This document shows, piece after piece, positions 15,063 through 23,237 of a stretch of DNA of 64,000 nucleotides. Made by a program: the position numbers and the translations under genes. The stretch covers positions 1 to 64,000 of the forward strand of contig JACZKQ010000045.1 of the NCBI GenBank assembly GCA_014859965.1, given 5' to 3'. Position 1 is the stretch's first letter. Each line of letters opens with the position of its first letter. The stretch comes from Phycisphaerae bacterium (GTDB lineage: Bacteria > Planctomycetota > Phycisphaerae > Sedimentisphaerales > Anaerohalosphaeraceae). The notes under the pieces are model-generated. The model was not told where the DNA came from. It searched no databases and was given only the letters and a program-made list of their open reading frames with translations.

Positions 15063-15857
15063 TTACTTCTGCGCTGCGGCGGTCAGCATGCCTTTTGTGG
15101 CGGCCACCTTGACGTGCTTTGGCTGGTCATCGCCGGTGAACGCTTTGTACATGGCTACGGCCTCGGACTTCTTACCGTCTGCCAGCAGTTGATCGGCACA
15201 GATCAGGCAGGCGTCGGCCGCAGGGATTTTCATGCCGGCAGGCGTCTTCTTAGCGAACGCGCTGAGTTTGCCGGCGGCGGCCGGTGTGCCGATCAGGGCC
15301 AAGGCGTGGGCTGCGGCCCTGGCGACCTGGACATCGGAGTCGCCGAGTAGCTCAGCTATGGCCTCAATGCTCTTCGCGTCGCGACGCACGCCGAGCGAAC
15401 CGATGATGCCCGGCTTGAGCTTATTGCTGACCTTCGGCAGGGCATCCCGCAGTACGTTGGCGGCCTTCTCATCGGCAATGCGTTCCAGGGCGTAGCGTGC
15501 GATGTGGGAGGTCTCTTCGGCCGGCAGAAGCGCAGTCAGTGCCGCGACGGACCGGGCCGTGCCCACAACCCTCAGCTTGCGGCAGACATAGTCCTGTGCC
15601 GACCGTGAGAGGCCGCCGGCAAGTGCGTCCACCAGACCCTTTTCCAGCACCTGGCGTGCCGCGGCATCGCCGTGTGTGGCGATGATCGCCTGGTCGATAG
15701 GATTCAAGGCGTTGCGGTCTGAGTCCCAGTCATAGGTCTTTAGCATTGCCAATGCCTGGTCTGCTGCGGCGGCGTCCACTTCGGCAACGGCCTTGGCGGC
15801 AGTCATGGCAGCCGCGCCGGCCGCCAGTGTCGTTCTTGTGATCTCTTTACTTATCAT
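15063..15857 (-). CDS. HEAT-repeat protein (264 aa)
   Basis: The N-terminus (ITRTTLAAGAAAMTAAKAVAE) looks like a weak export or membrane segment. It is followed by four to five HEAT-like repeats (SVAALTALLPAEETSHIARY, SIEAIAELLGDSDVQVARAA and similar) and a C-terminal TPR-like piece (QLLADGKKSEAVAMYKAF). An AAGGA site precedes the ATG. It lies 32 bases from the oxidoreductase gene upstream and 119 bases before the second HEAT-repeat gene, all on the minus strand, so the three are probably one operon. No catalytic motif is present. Confidence 0.78.
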   Translation of the reverse strand: MISKEITRTTLAAGAAAMTAAKAVAEVDAAAADQALAMLKTYDWDSDRNALNPIDQAIIATHGDAAARQVLEKGLVDALAGGLSRSAQDYVCRKLRVVGTARSVAALTALLPAEETSHIARYALERIADEKAANVLRDALPKVSNKLKPGIIGSLGVRRDAKSIEAIAELLGDSDVQVARAAAHALALIGTPAAAGKLSAFAKKTPAGMKIPAADACLICADQLLADGKKSEAVAMYKAFTGDDQPKHVKVAATKGMLTAAAQK

Positions 15858-15889
15858 GATAAAGTATCCTTGCTGTTATTATCGCTTAC

Positions 15890-17134
15890 TTAAATCACCC
15901 AGGGCTCTCTTCTCGCAACGTCGACAAGGCGGTTGGCCTCGTCGTCGCCAACGAACTGCTGCCTGGCCGTGTCCCATTTCAGCGACCGTTCCAGTTCGTA
16001 CGCAATGAGGAACAAGTGGCACACCGTTGCGGTGTGGGCCGCATATTCGATATCGCGGAAGGGCCTCTTGCGTGTCTTGACACAATCGATAAAGTCACCG
16101 TAGATGCCGCCCGTTCCGGCGTAAGCGGGGACAGGCTTGGAGGGGCCTTTTTCATCGGTGCCTTCGACGTCCAGGTTGCCTCGGCCCGGGTAATTGTGGT
16201 GAAGGAGTTTGCCGTTGGGATAGCGGCAGGTCGCGAACTTCCTGCCGTTTTCGTTATGGAATATGACTTCCTCGGGCTCCAGTTCCCTGACATCAATGGC
16301 GAACGTCGCGCCGCCAAAATGATGGGCGCCCCAGTCGGTCATGCCGCCGCCCGAGTAATCCTTGAACGACCGCCAGCTTGTTCCATCGATGCTGTAACTG
16401 CCGCTGCACCGGTGGGGATGGTATGGCGCCCATGGGGCGGGACCAAGCCACATATCCCAGTCGAAGCCGGCGGGTACGGGCTCGCCTTTCTTGTTACAGT
16501 CCGTCGGCAGCGGACCCACGTTCACATTGATGGACTTGACGATGCCTTTGTCTCCGTTCCAGCAGGGATCGACGGACTTTCTGTAATCCTCGAGGACGCG
16601 CTGGCTGCCGCCGGATACGACCCGACCGTAGCGCCGGGCCGCCTCGATCATCAGCTTGCCTTCGCGGAGCGTCTTGGTCTCGGGCTTCTGGCAGTAGATG
16701 TCTTTTCCGTTGCGGCAGGCCTCGATCACGATGATCGCGTGCCAGTGATCCGGTGTTGCGCAATGCACAGCATCGATGTCCTCGCGAGCCATGATTTCTC
16801 GGAAGTCGTTGTACGCTTTGCAGTCCGTGCTGCCGTACTTCTGGTTCACGCGGTTCACTGAGCCGTCGCGAACGTCCTTCTTCACGTCACAGACGGCCAC
16901 GTACTGGACATCGCCCCGGCCGAGAAAGGCGCCCTGGTCGCCCCGGCCCATGTTACCGATGCCGATGCCGCCCATGACGATACGGTTACTTGGCGCGGTG
17001 CTGCCGTCTTGCCCCATCGCAGATGCCGGAATAAGGTACGGCAGCGCCGCCGCGCCTGCCGCTGTTTTCAGAAAAGTCCTTCGCCCCAGATGTTTTCCGG
17101 GGCCCCTTATCGCTTTGCTCTTCTGGTTCGCCAC
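15890..17134 (-). CDS. Tat-exported Gfo/Idh/MocA-family oxidoreductase
   Basis: A 414-residue protein. GTG at 17134 is chosen because AGGAAAGGA lies about six bases upstream; the longer TTG start would overlap that site. The N-terminus carries a twin-arginine signal (RRTFLKTAAGAAALP). A Rossmann motif (GGIGIGNMGRGDQ), the DIDAVHCATPDHWHA stretch and the YCQKPETKTL segment (usually EKP) define a Gfo/Idh/MocA fold. NAD(P) is bound and sugars or other polyols are the usual substrates. Exported members of this family are abundant in planctomycetes and many act on glycosides, but the substrate cannot be told. It is first in the minus-strand group with the two HEAT-repeat genes. Confidence 0.85.
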   Translation of the reverse strand: MANQKSKAIRGPGKHLGRRTFLKTAAGAAALPYLIPASAMGQDGSTAPSNRIVMGGIGIGNMGRGDQGAFLGRGDVQYVAVCDVKKDVRDGSVNRVNQKYGSTDCKAYNDFREIMAREDIDAVHCATPDHWHAIIVIEACRNGKDIYCQKPETKTLREGKLMIEAARRYGRVVSGGSQRVLEDYRKSVDPCWNGDKGIVKSINVNVGPLPTDCNKKGEPVPAGFDWDMWLGPAPWAPYHPHRCSGSYSIDGTSWRSFKDYSGGGMTDWGAHHFGGATFAIDVRELEPEEVIFHNENGRKFATCRYPNGKLLHHNYPGRGNLDVEGTDEKGPSKPVPAYAGTGGIYGDFIDCVKTRKRPFRDIEYAAHTATVCHLFLIAYELERSLKWDTARQQFVGDDEANRLVDVARREPWVI

Positions 17135-17159
17135 GTGTTGGTCCTTTCCTGAGTTCAAT

Positions 17160-17882
17160 GCGGATGATTGTGTTGAGCCATGTCTATTCTGAATCTCACT
17201 TGCTCAATCTGACATTTCAGTACGAGTTTAACCGACGTTGGCATTGGCATAGCCCAGCTTCATAAGATGCGTACATGCCTTGTAGCCTTTGCGCTGTTCC
17301 CGTGCCGTACAAATATTCACATAGCTGGCAAAAGCAGTTGAAAGACCTTTGCCAAGCCGTGGACTCATGATATCCTCTTGACGCCAAGGAGTCAAGGACG
17401 CTCCAGAGGATAGTCGTGCCTGTCAAGCGGCCGTCAGACTGCCTCAGAGTGTGTCCCGTGTAGAGGTATAATTGTTCCAGCAGGCCCCGGTGATCGTTAC
17501 AGAGCAGTGGATGGGAGACAAACGAAAATGAAACCAGTCGACCGCGCGGGCTGTAGACTGCCAGATATGAGGGCCTTTTCTGCAAGAATTCCTGTCTCCA
17601 TTTCGGCACCACAGGGACCAACTTTCCCTAAATCTGTCGGAGGGCGCCCCCTGTCTCTGTCCCAAGGGTGAGGATTCTCCGAGTTTTTGCGGCGTCCGCC
17701 GGATTCAATGAACAGGAAGGTCGTGCTAGGCACCCACATCTGCCGGAGCAGTTTGCTGTTGACGCAGGAGGACAGCGCGGCCATAGTGTGCAGGGATGGC
17801 ATTGAGTTTCGAGAGAGCTAAACAGCAATTTGATGGCGGTGGGAAGTTCCGTTCACCGCGGCCGCGGCCATGGAGTAGCGAT
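17160..17882. other. Intergenic stretch without gene
   Basis: About 720 bases between divergent genes. Short frames on both strands lack ribosome sites and recognisable domains. Promoters for both neighbours should lie here, but I see no convincing -35/-10 pair. Confidence 0.5.
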
Positions 17883-19472
17883 GTGGCTTTGAGCATTTTT
17901 AATGATGTGATCGGTCCCGTTATGCGGGGGCCGTCCAGTTCCCACTGCGCTGCCGCGCTGCGGATCGGCCGGCTGGCGCGCGACCTGATGGATCAGGACG
18001 TCGGCCGGGTGCTGGTGGAGTTTGATCGACAGGGGGCGCTTGCGACCACGCACGCAAGCCAAGGCTCGGACATGGGGCTGTTTGGTGGGCTGATGGGCTG
18101 GGAGGCTGTGGACGAGCGGCTGCCCGATGCTGTCCGGGCGATACATGATGCAGGCATCGACGTCCATGTCGAAATCGGCGACTTCGGTTTCGCACACCCC
18201 AACACCTACCGCCTGACGCTTGGCAACCGACAGGGGCAGCACACCTTGACGGCTCTTTCTACGGGTGGCGGCGGAATCGAGGTCATTGAGATCGACGGAT
18301 TCAGCGTGTCCCTAAAAGGGGACTACGCGGAGACGCTGATCTTTGTCGGCAGCCAGGGGCAGGCCGCTGCCGACCGACTACTTGGAATGGCCCAAACCGA
18401 CGAGAGTGTGGTGCATACGGCCGAGAATGGACAACTTGTCGAATACAAGGGTCAGGAGTTTGTGAGCGAGATGGTGCTGGCGGCAATCGAGCGAGAATGC
18501 GAGGTTCGCTGTGTAAGACGGCTGTCGCCGGTTGTCCCCATATTGTCGCGTGCGGGCCTGGAGGTTCCATTTGCCACATGCGAGGCGATGTTTCGGTACA
18601 AGGGACGGCGTGACGTACCCTTGTGGAAACTGGCGGTACTGTATGAATCGGCTCGCGGGGGCCTCACGGAGGCGGACGTACTGGCGCGGATGCGCACGAT
18701 CGTTGAAGTGTTGAGGACGTCGCTTGCACAGGGGCTGAAGGGAACGGACTATGAGGAGCGCATACTTGGCTTTCAGTGCGGCGGCTTTGCGGAACGTATG
18801 AAGGAAGGAAGCCTGCTCGATGCGGGCATGCTTAACCGGATCATCCTGTACGTTACCGCGTTGATGGAGGTCAAGAGCGCGATGGGCGTGATTGTGGCGG
18901 GGCCCACGGCGGGGGCATGTGCGGCGCTGCCGGGTGCGGTCTTGGGAGCGGCAGATGCACGGGAACTGTCCGACAATGATGTCGTTCGTGCGATGCTTGC
19001 GGGCGGCTTGATCGGGATCTTTATTGGAAGAGGCTCGACGTTTTCGGCGGAGGTGGCAGGCTGTCAGGCCGAATGCGGGGCCGCCTCGGCCATGGCTGCG
19101 GCGGCACTGGCAACGCTCGGCGGCGGCGGGGCGGAGCAGGCTGTAGCGGCGGCTTCGATGGCCCTGCAGAATTCGCTCGGGATGGTCTGTGACCCCGTGG
19201 CCGGTCGAGTGGAAGTTCCCTGTCTCGGGAAAAACGTGATGGCCGCCAGCAACGCCCTGGCCTGCGCCAACATGGCTCTGGCCGGCTATGATCCCGTCAT
19301 TCGGCTTGACGAAGTCATCGATGCGATGGACCGGGTGGGACGGAGCCTGCCGCGGGAGTTGCGCTGTACAGGCTTAGGGGGACTTTCCACGACTGAGACA
19401 TCCAGAGAGATCGAGGCGAGATTGGAGAAGAGAACGACAGGCCGAAACCTGAAGTTCAGGGAGAGTGTTTAG
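17883..19472 (+). CDS. sdaA: Iron-sulfur L-serine dehydratase, single-chain
   Basis: A 529-residue protein. GTG at 17883 is preferred: GGAG lies seven bases upstream and the family motif begins directly (ALSIFNDVIGPVMRGPSSSHC). The upstream ATG at 17796 adds 29 unrelated residues. The first half is the beta-type regulatory/ASB domain with an ACT-like region; the second half is the catalytic alpha domain. Cysteines in GCQAECG, VEVPCLGKN and NALACANMAL match the [4Fe-4S] ligand set of the family, and SSSH is the conserved serine-binding segment. It converts L-serine to pyruvate and ammonia in the cytoplasm. It is followed 19 bases later by an ornithine-cyclodeaminase-family gene, a probable two-gene unit. 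Confidence 0.92.
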   Translation: MALSIFNDVIGPVMRGPSSSHCAAALRIGRLARDLMDQDVGRVLVEFDRQGALATTHASQGSDMGLFGGLMGWEAVDERLPDAVRAIHDAGIDVHVEIGDFGFAHPNTYRLTLGNRQGQHTLTALSTGGGGIEVIEIDGFSVSLKGDYAETLIFVGSQGQAAADRLLGMAQTDESVVHTAENGQLVEYKGQEFVSEMVLAAIERECEVRCVRRLSPVVPILSRAGLEVPFATCEAMFRYKGRRDVPLWKLAVLYESARGGLTEADVLARMRTIVEVLRTSLAQGLKGTDYEERILGFQCGGFAERMKEGSLLDAGMLNRIILYVTALMEVKSAMGVIVAGPTAGACAALPGAVLGAADARELSDNDVVRAMLAGGLIGIFIGRGSTFSAEVAGCQAECGAASAMAAAALATLGGGGAEQAVAAASMALQNSLGMVCDPVAGRVEVPCLGKNVMAASNALACANMALAGYDPVIRLDEVIDAMDRVGRSLPRELRCTGLGGLSTTETSREIEARLEKRTTGRNLKFRESV

Positions 19473-19491
19473 GAAGCCAGGGAAACAGAGG

Positions 19492-20481
19492 ATGAGCAGA
19501 AAGATTCGGATACTTTCGGAGAAGGACATTCGTGAAGCGCTGCCGATGCGCGAGGCCGTCGCCGCGATGAAGGAGGCCTTTGCGGAATTGTCGGCAGGAC
19601 GCGTTACAATGCCCGTGCGGACGCACATTGACATCCCTGAGCACGCAGGCACGGCACTGTTTATGCCCTGCTTTGCGGAACGGTTCGGGCGGATTGGATT
19701 AAAGATCGTTAACCTCTTCGACAACAATGCTGTCAAGGGGGTGCCTCGCATTCAGGGGCTCGTATGCCTGTTTGATGGGCAGACGGGCAGCCCGATTGCG
19801 CTGCTCAACGGCACGTACCTTACGGCCCTGCGCACGGGGGCCGCTTCGGGAGCTGCGACGGATCTGCTGGCCCGCACCGACGCCGCCACCGTTGCCATCT
19901 TCGGCGCCGGCGTCCAGGGCCGGACGCAACTGGAAGGGGTCTGTGCCGTAAGGCCTGTTCAAAAGGCCCTGGTGTTCGACCCGGTTGCGAATGCTGCGGC
20001 CGCTTTTGCCGCCGAGATGAGCCGTGCCCTGTGCATTGAGGTCGCGGCCGTTACATCGCCGCGCGAAGCTGTGTTCAAGGCCGATGTTGTCTGTACCGCT
20101 ACAGTGTCTACAACGCCGGTTTTTGATGATGCACACCTTCGGGCCGGCACCCATATTAACGCCGTCGGTTCGTACAAACCGGATGTCCAGGAGATCCCGA
20201 CGGAAACGGTGCGGCGCGCCCATCTCATTGTCGATCATCGCACATCCGCATTGGGCGAGACAGGCGATCTCATCATCCCGTTGCGGCAAGGCTTGATAAA
20301 AGAGTCTGACATCTACGCAGAATTGGGCCAGATTGCCGCAGGCAAGTCGCCAGGCCGGGCATCGGAGAATGGCATTACGCTGTTCAAGTCGGTCGGCCTT
20401 GCGATTCAAGACCTGGCGGCGGCGGCCCGCGCCTTTGAAAACGCGGTCGAGAAACGGCTTGGACAACTCGTGGATTTGTGA
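19492..20481 (+). CDS. Ornithine cyclodeaminase / alanine dehydrogenase / mu-crystallin family
   Basis: A 329-residue protein; the ATG has ACAGAGG upstream. The conserved substrate segment (RIGLKIVNLF, with a Lys), the 'GTYLTALRTGAASGAATDLL' stretch and the dinucleotide-binding motif IFGAGVQGRTQ are typical of the OCD/mu-crystallin family. The DADVV-like segment here reads KADVVCTAT, and INAVGSYKPDVQEIP is characteristic. Members include ornithine cyclodeaminase, alanine dehydrogenase, and opine or ketimine reductases; the residues seen do not decide which. It is cytoplasmic and NAD(P)-dependent. Coupling to serine dehydratase suggests amino-acid/pyruvate interconversion, e.g. alanine oxidation or synthesis. 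Confidence 0.88.
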   Translation: MSRKIRILSEKDIREALPMREAVAAMKEAFAELSAGRVTMPVRTHIDIPEHAGTALFMPCFAERFGRIGLKIVNLFDNNAVKGVPRIQGLVCLFDGQTGSPIALLNGTYLTALRTGAASGAATDLLARTDAATVAIFGAGVQGRTQLEGVCAVRPVQKALVFDPVANAAAAFAAEMSRALCIEVAAVTSPREAVFKADVVCTATVSTTPVFDDAHLRAGTHINAVGSYKPDVQEIPTETVRRAHLIVDHRTSALGETGDLIIPLRQGLIKESDIYAELGQIAAGKSPGRASENGITLFKSVGLAIQDLAAAARAFENAVEKRLGQLVDL

Positions 20482-20524
20482 CAGTTCTATGTGGCGGCTC
20501 ATGTACAACAGAAACGGGCACCGA

Positions 20525-20542
20525 TATAGCCGAGCGGCTATA
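20525..20542 (+). repeat. Short perfect hairpin downstream of OCD gene
   Basis: TATAGCC (20525-20531) and GGCTATA (20536-20542) pair across a GAGC loop. There is no clear T-tract. Confidence 0.45.
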
Positions 20543-20651
20543 GCCAAGAAAGGAAAACTGCATTAGCAAGCGGTCCTGCGATTTGATAGAATGGTGGAGC
20601 CTCGATATGAAGGCGGCAAAAAAAACGTGATGTTCAGCGCGGAGGAATGAC

Positions 20652-21401
20652 ATGAGACAAGGTGAATTCAGTATACTCTGGTTTTTGCTGGCGGTCGCAG
20701 CAGTCTGTCCTGTCTTTGCGGCGGATAAGAAAAAGCCCGCCGCTCTCGACGAGGACCCCGCCCTTGTGGGCTGGTGGAAGTTCGAGGAAAAAACAGGTAC
20801 AACGGCGGCGGATTCATCTGCTGCCAAACACCATGGGACGCTTGCGGGACAAGTTACATTCGAGGTTGCATCGGTCGAAGGCAAGGTCGGCAATGGGCTA
20901 ATGCTTGCCGCGGACCAGTACGTCGAGATCAAGAATTATAAGGGCATAACGGGTACGAAGCCAAGATCCGTCGCCGCATGGTTCAAAACGACAAAGAGGC
21001 AGGGTGACATTGCTGTTTGGGGCGCACGGGACTCGGGCAAGCAGTTCCGCTTCGGGCACATTCGAGGACGTCTCGGAATGACACCTTTCGGTGGCTACTA
21101 TTACATGAAAGAGTACACCGACAATGGGAAGTGGCATCACATCGTGCTTGTAATAACGGAGTCGGAACTCCCAAATCTGCATGATAATGTCAGTATCTTC
21201 CTCGACGGCAAGATCGCTGAGGTGGACGACATAGGCCTGCTGGACCTGCTGCCGATAGAAACTGCCGAAGGCGCCGATGTGCGTCTTGGTTCGGGGTTTG
21301 AAGGAATTCTTGACGACGTTCGAATCTATAGTCGCTCCCTCACGCTCGATGAGGCCAAAACGATTTACGAGGGCAAGAGCAATAAACCCATTGAGAAGTA
21401 A
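20652..21401 (+). CDS. Secreted single-LamG protein
   Basis: A 249-residue protein; GGAGG lies six bases before the ATG. A signal peptide (about residues 1-23, ending VFA) is followed by one LamG/concanavalin-like jelly-roll (LVGWWKFEEKTGTTAADSSA, then FEGILDDVRIYSRSLTLDEA). It has no dockerin-like tail, unlike other LamG proteins here, and ends in a Lys-rich stretch. Glycan or surface binding is the usual role. A catalytic role is not indicated. Confidence 0.82.
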   Translation: MRQGEFSILWFLLAVAAVCPVFAADKKKPAALDEDPALVGWWKFEEKTGTTAADSSAAKHHGTLAGQVTFEVASVEGKVGNGLMLAADQYVEIKNYKGITGTKPRSVAAWFKTTKRQGDIAVWGARDSGKQFRFGHIRGRLGMTPFGGYYYMKEYTDNGKWHHIVLVITESELPNLHDNVSIFLDGKIAEVDDIGLLDLLPIETAEGADVRLGSGFEGILDDVRIYSRSLTLDEAKTIYEGKSNKPIEK

Positions 21402-21486
21402 ACGGCCTGCTTTCGATTATAAGGTGAACGATTTAGGAACCGGCAACGAAACAAGTCGCTCAGTTAAAGGTTAAAGGACATGTGAT

Positions 21487-22503
21487 ATGACCAATGACAG
21501 AATAACACGACGTGATTTCATACGGGATAGCGCGATGACGGTCGCCGGTATCGGCGCGGCTGTGACCGTCGGCGTCGGCGGTGTAGTTTGCGGGGCTGCG
21601 GCCGAGACCTTTGACACGTCCAGGATACTTAACTACAGCCAGAACATGGAATACCGCAGGCTGGGCAAGACGGGCCTGATGGTCTCAGCGGTCTGCCTCG
21701 GCGGTCACTCTCGCAGCAACCAGGAGGAGCGCAACGAGATTGTCAGCCGTGCTATCGACGCGGGAATCAACTACATTGACGCCTGCTGGGACAACGAGGT
21801 CAAGCGGGATGCCAAAGCTCTTCAGGGCCGGCGCGACAAGATGTATCTGGCGCTTTCGCACGGCGCCAAGGAGATGCGAAACGAGGACTTCCGCACCTCG
21901 GCGAAACTCCTGGCATCGCTGGATGAGCTGCTGCAGAGTTCGGGGCAGGAGTATACCGATCTTTGGCGGATCACATGTTACGAGCCCGGCGGCCGACATA
22001 CCTTCAACGCGGCATGTGAAATGGTCGATGCGCTCGAAAAAGCCAAGAAACAGGGCAAGGCCCGGTTCATCGGCTTCTCCACTCACGACCGTCGCTGGAT
22101 CAAATTCATGATTGAGTACTTCCCACAGGTCGACTGCGTGTGCTTCCCCTTTACGACGATGAGCCGGCGTGCCCAGACAGACAGCGTCTTTGACACCCTG
22201 AAGAAGTGCGATATCGGCGCATTTGGCATCAAGCCCTTTGCCGCGGGTTCGCTGTTCACAGAGGACAGAGAAGAAAACCTTAAAAGGGCCCGGCTGGCCC
22301 TGCGATACATCCTGGCCAGCAATACCGTCTTGCCGATCCCGGGTCTTAACAGTATTGAGGAGCTTGACAATGCCGTCAAAGCGGTCCAGGAGAGGCGGCA
22401 ATTCGACATCAAGGAGCAGGCTCAGATGGAGAACGCTTCGAAGCAAGCCTGGGCAAATCTGCCTCGGAATTACCAGTGGCTCAAAAACTGGCAATACGTG
22501 TAG
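21487..22503 (+). CDS. Tat-exported aldo/keto reductase-like protein with altered active site
   Basis: A 338-residue protein with a twin-arginine signal (ITRRDFIRDSAMTVAGIGAA). The aldo/keto reductase barrel is clear: MEYRRLGKTGLMVSAVCLGG, AIDAGINYIDACW, ALQGRRDKMYLALSHG, FIGFSTHD and the C-terminal VLPIPGLNSIEEL. The catalytic tetrad of active members is D-Y-K-H. Here the Asp is kept, but the Tyr position reads W/D-N, the Lys position falls in ALSHG and the His position in LWRITCYE. It may therefore bind cofactor or substrate without classical reduction, or use other residues. It lies between LamG and cytochrome genes. Confidence 0.83.
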   Translation: MTNDRITRRDFIRDSAMTVAGIGAAVTVGVGGVVCGAAAETFDTSRILNYSQNMEYRRLGKTGLMVSAVCLGGHSRSNQEERNEIVSRAIDAGINYIDACWDNEVKRDAKALQGRRDKMYLALSHGAKEMRNEDFRTSAKLLASLDELLQSSGQEYTDLWRITCYEPGGRHTFNAACEMVDALEKAKKQGKARFIGFSTHDRRWIKFMIEYFPQVDCVCFPFTTMSRRAQTDSVFDTLKKCDIGAFGIKPFAAGSLFTEDREENLKRARLALRYILASNTVLPIPGLNSIEELDNAVKAVQERRQFDIKEQAQMENASKQAWANLPRNYQWLKNWQYV

Positions 22504-22586
22504 GATCACAGGCCAAGGCGATTGAGCGACATGTACTTTTGCCGAAATCTGCTGCCGGATCAAAGCATCAAATGAAAGTCTGACAC

Positions 22587-23144
22587 ATGAGATACGTTTT
22601 TATCATGCTTATCATGGTTGCGTTAGCGGCCGGCGCCATCAATTGCCGCAGATCCAAGGAGGCAGATGGACACGAAAACGATGTCGAGTTGCTTAAGATT
22701 GTGCAGAACCCTCCCTTGGAGGAGCCGCTCCTGCTTGACGATGAACCGTTGCTGCTTGATGATGAGATGCTCTTGCTGGACGAAGGGTCCGCCGATGGGG
22801 ATTTCTTCCGTGAGAATACCCGCTGCTATGTCTGTCATGTCAACTACCAACAGGAGGCCATCGCCGCCGAGCATGCCAGAGTCGGCATCGGCTGCAAGGA
22901 TTGCCATGGCGTCAGCGATGAACACATCGCCGATGAATCGTGGGCATCGGGAGGTTCCGGCACTGCCCCGGATCGAATATTTCCTCTGGAAACAATCAAC
23001 CCTTTCTGTATGACTTGTCATACTAAGGACAAGATCGCTGTACCTCAGCATGCGCCTGTCTTCGCCAAAGGCGAAGATCGAAAGGTCTGCACGGATTGTC
23101 ATGGCAAACACCGTCTGCACACTCGAAGATGTACGTGGAAGTAG
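22587..23144 (+). CDS. Small exported four-heme c-type cytochrome
   Basis: A 185-residue protein. The N-terminal hydrophobic segment (MRYVFIMLIMVALAAGAINC) is a signal peptide, possibly of lipoprotein type, although the residues before Cys are not a standard lipobox. Four CxxCH heme sites are present: CYVCH, CKDCH, CMTCH and CTDCH. Between the leader and the first heme lies an acidic repeat of three LLLDDE-like units. The protein ends abruptly after the last heme. It is likely a periplasmic electron carrier similar in size to small NapB/NrfH- or tetraheme-like cytochromes; no reductase partner is in the window. Confidence 0.8.
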   Translation: MRYVFIMLIMVALAAGAINCRRSKEADGHENDVELLKIVQNPPLEEPLLLDDEPLLLDDEMLLLDEGSADGDFFRENTRCYVCHVNYQQEAIAAEHARVGIGCKDCHGVSDEHIADESWASGGSGTAPDRIFPLETINPFCMTCHTKDKIAVPQHAPVFAKGEDRKVCTDCHGKHRLHTRRCTWK

Positions 23145-23237
23145 GATTCATCTGCCATGCGAGAGGCGCATCGTCGTTGAACTGTCGCTAATGGCAGATC
23201 AGGATTTAAGGAAGAACAATTGCTTGGAGGTCACCTT

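Noticed and set aside
16016-16861. 281-codon plus-strand frame opposite the Gfo/Idh/MocA gene
   Set aside because: It is a shadow frame; the opposite strand has a Tat signal and a Rossmann motif.
17217-17828. Several minus-strand frames between the oxidoreductase and serine dehydratase genes
   Set aside because: They overlap each other in different frames, lack ribosome sites and contain no recognisable domain.
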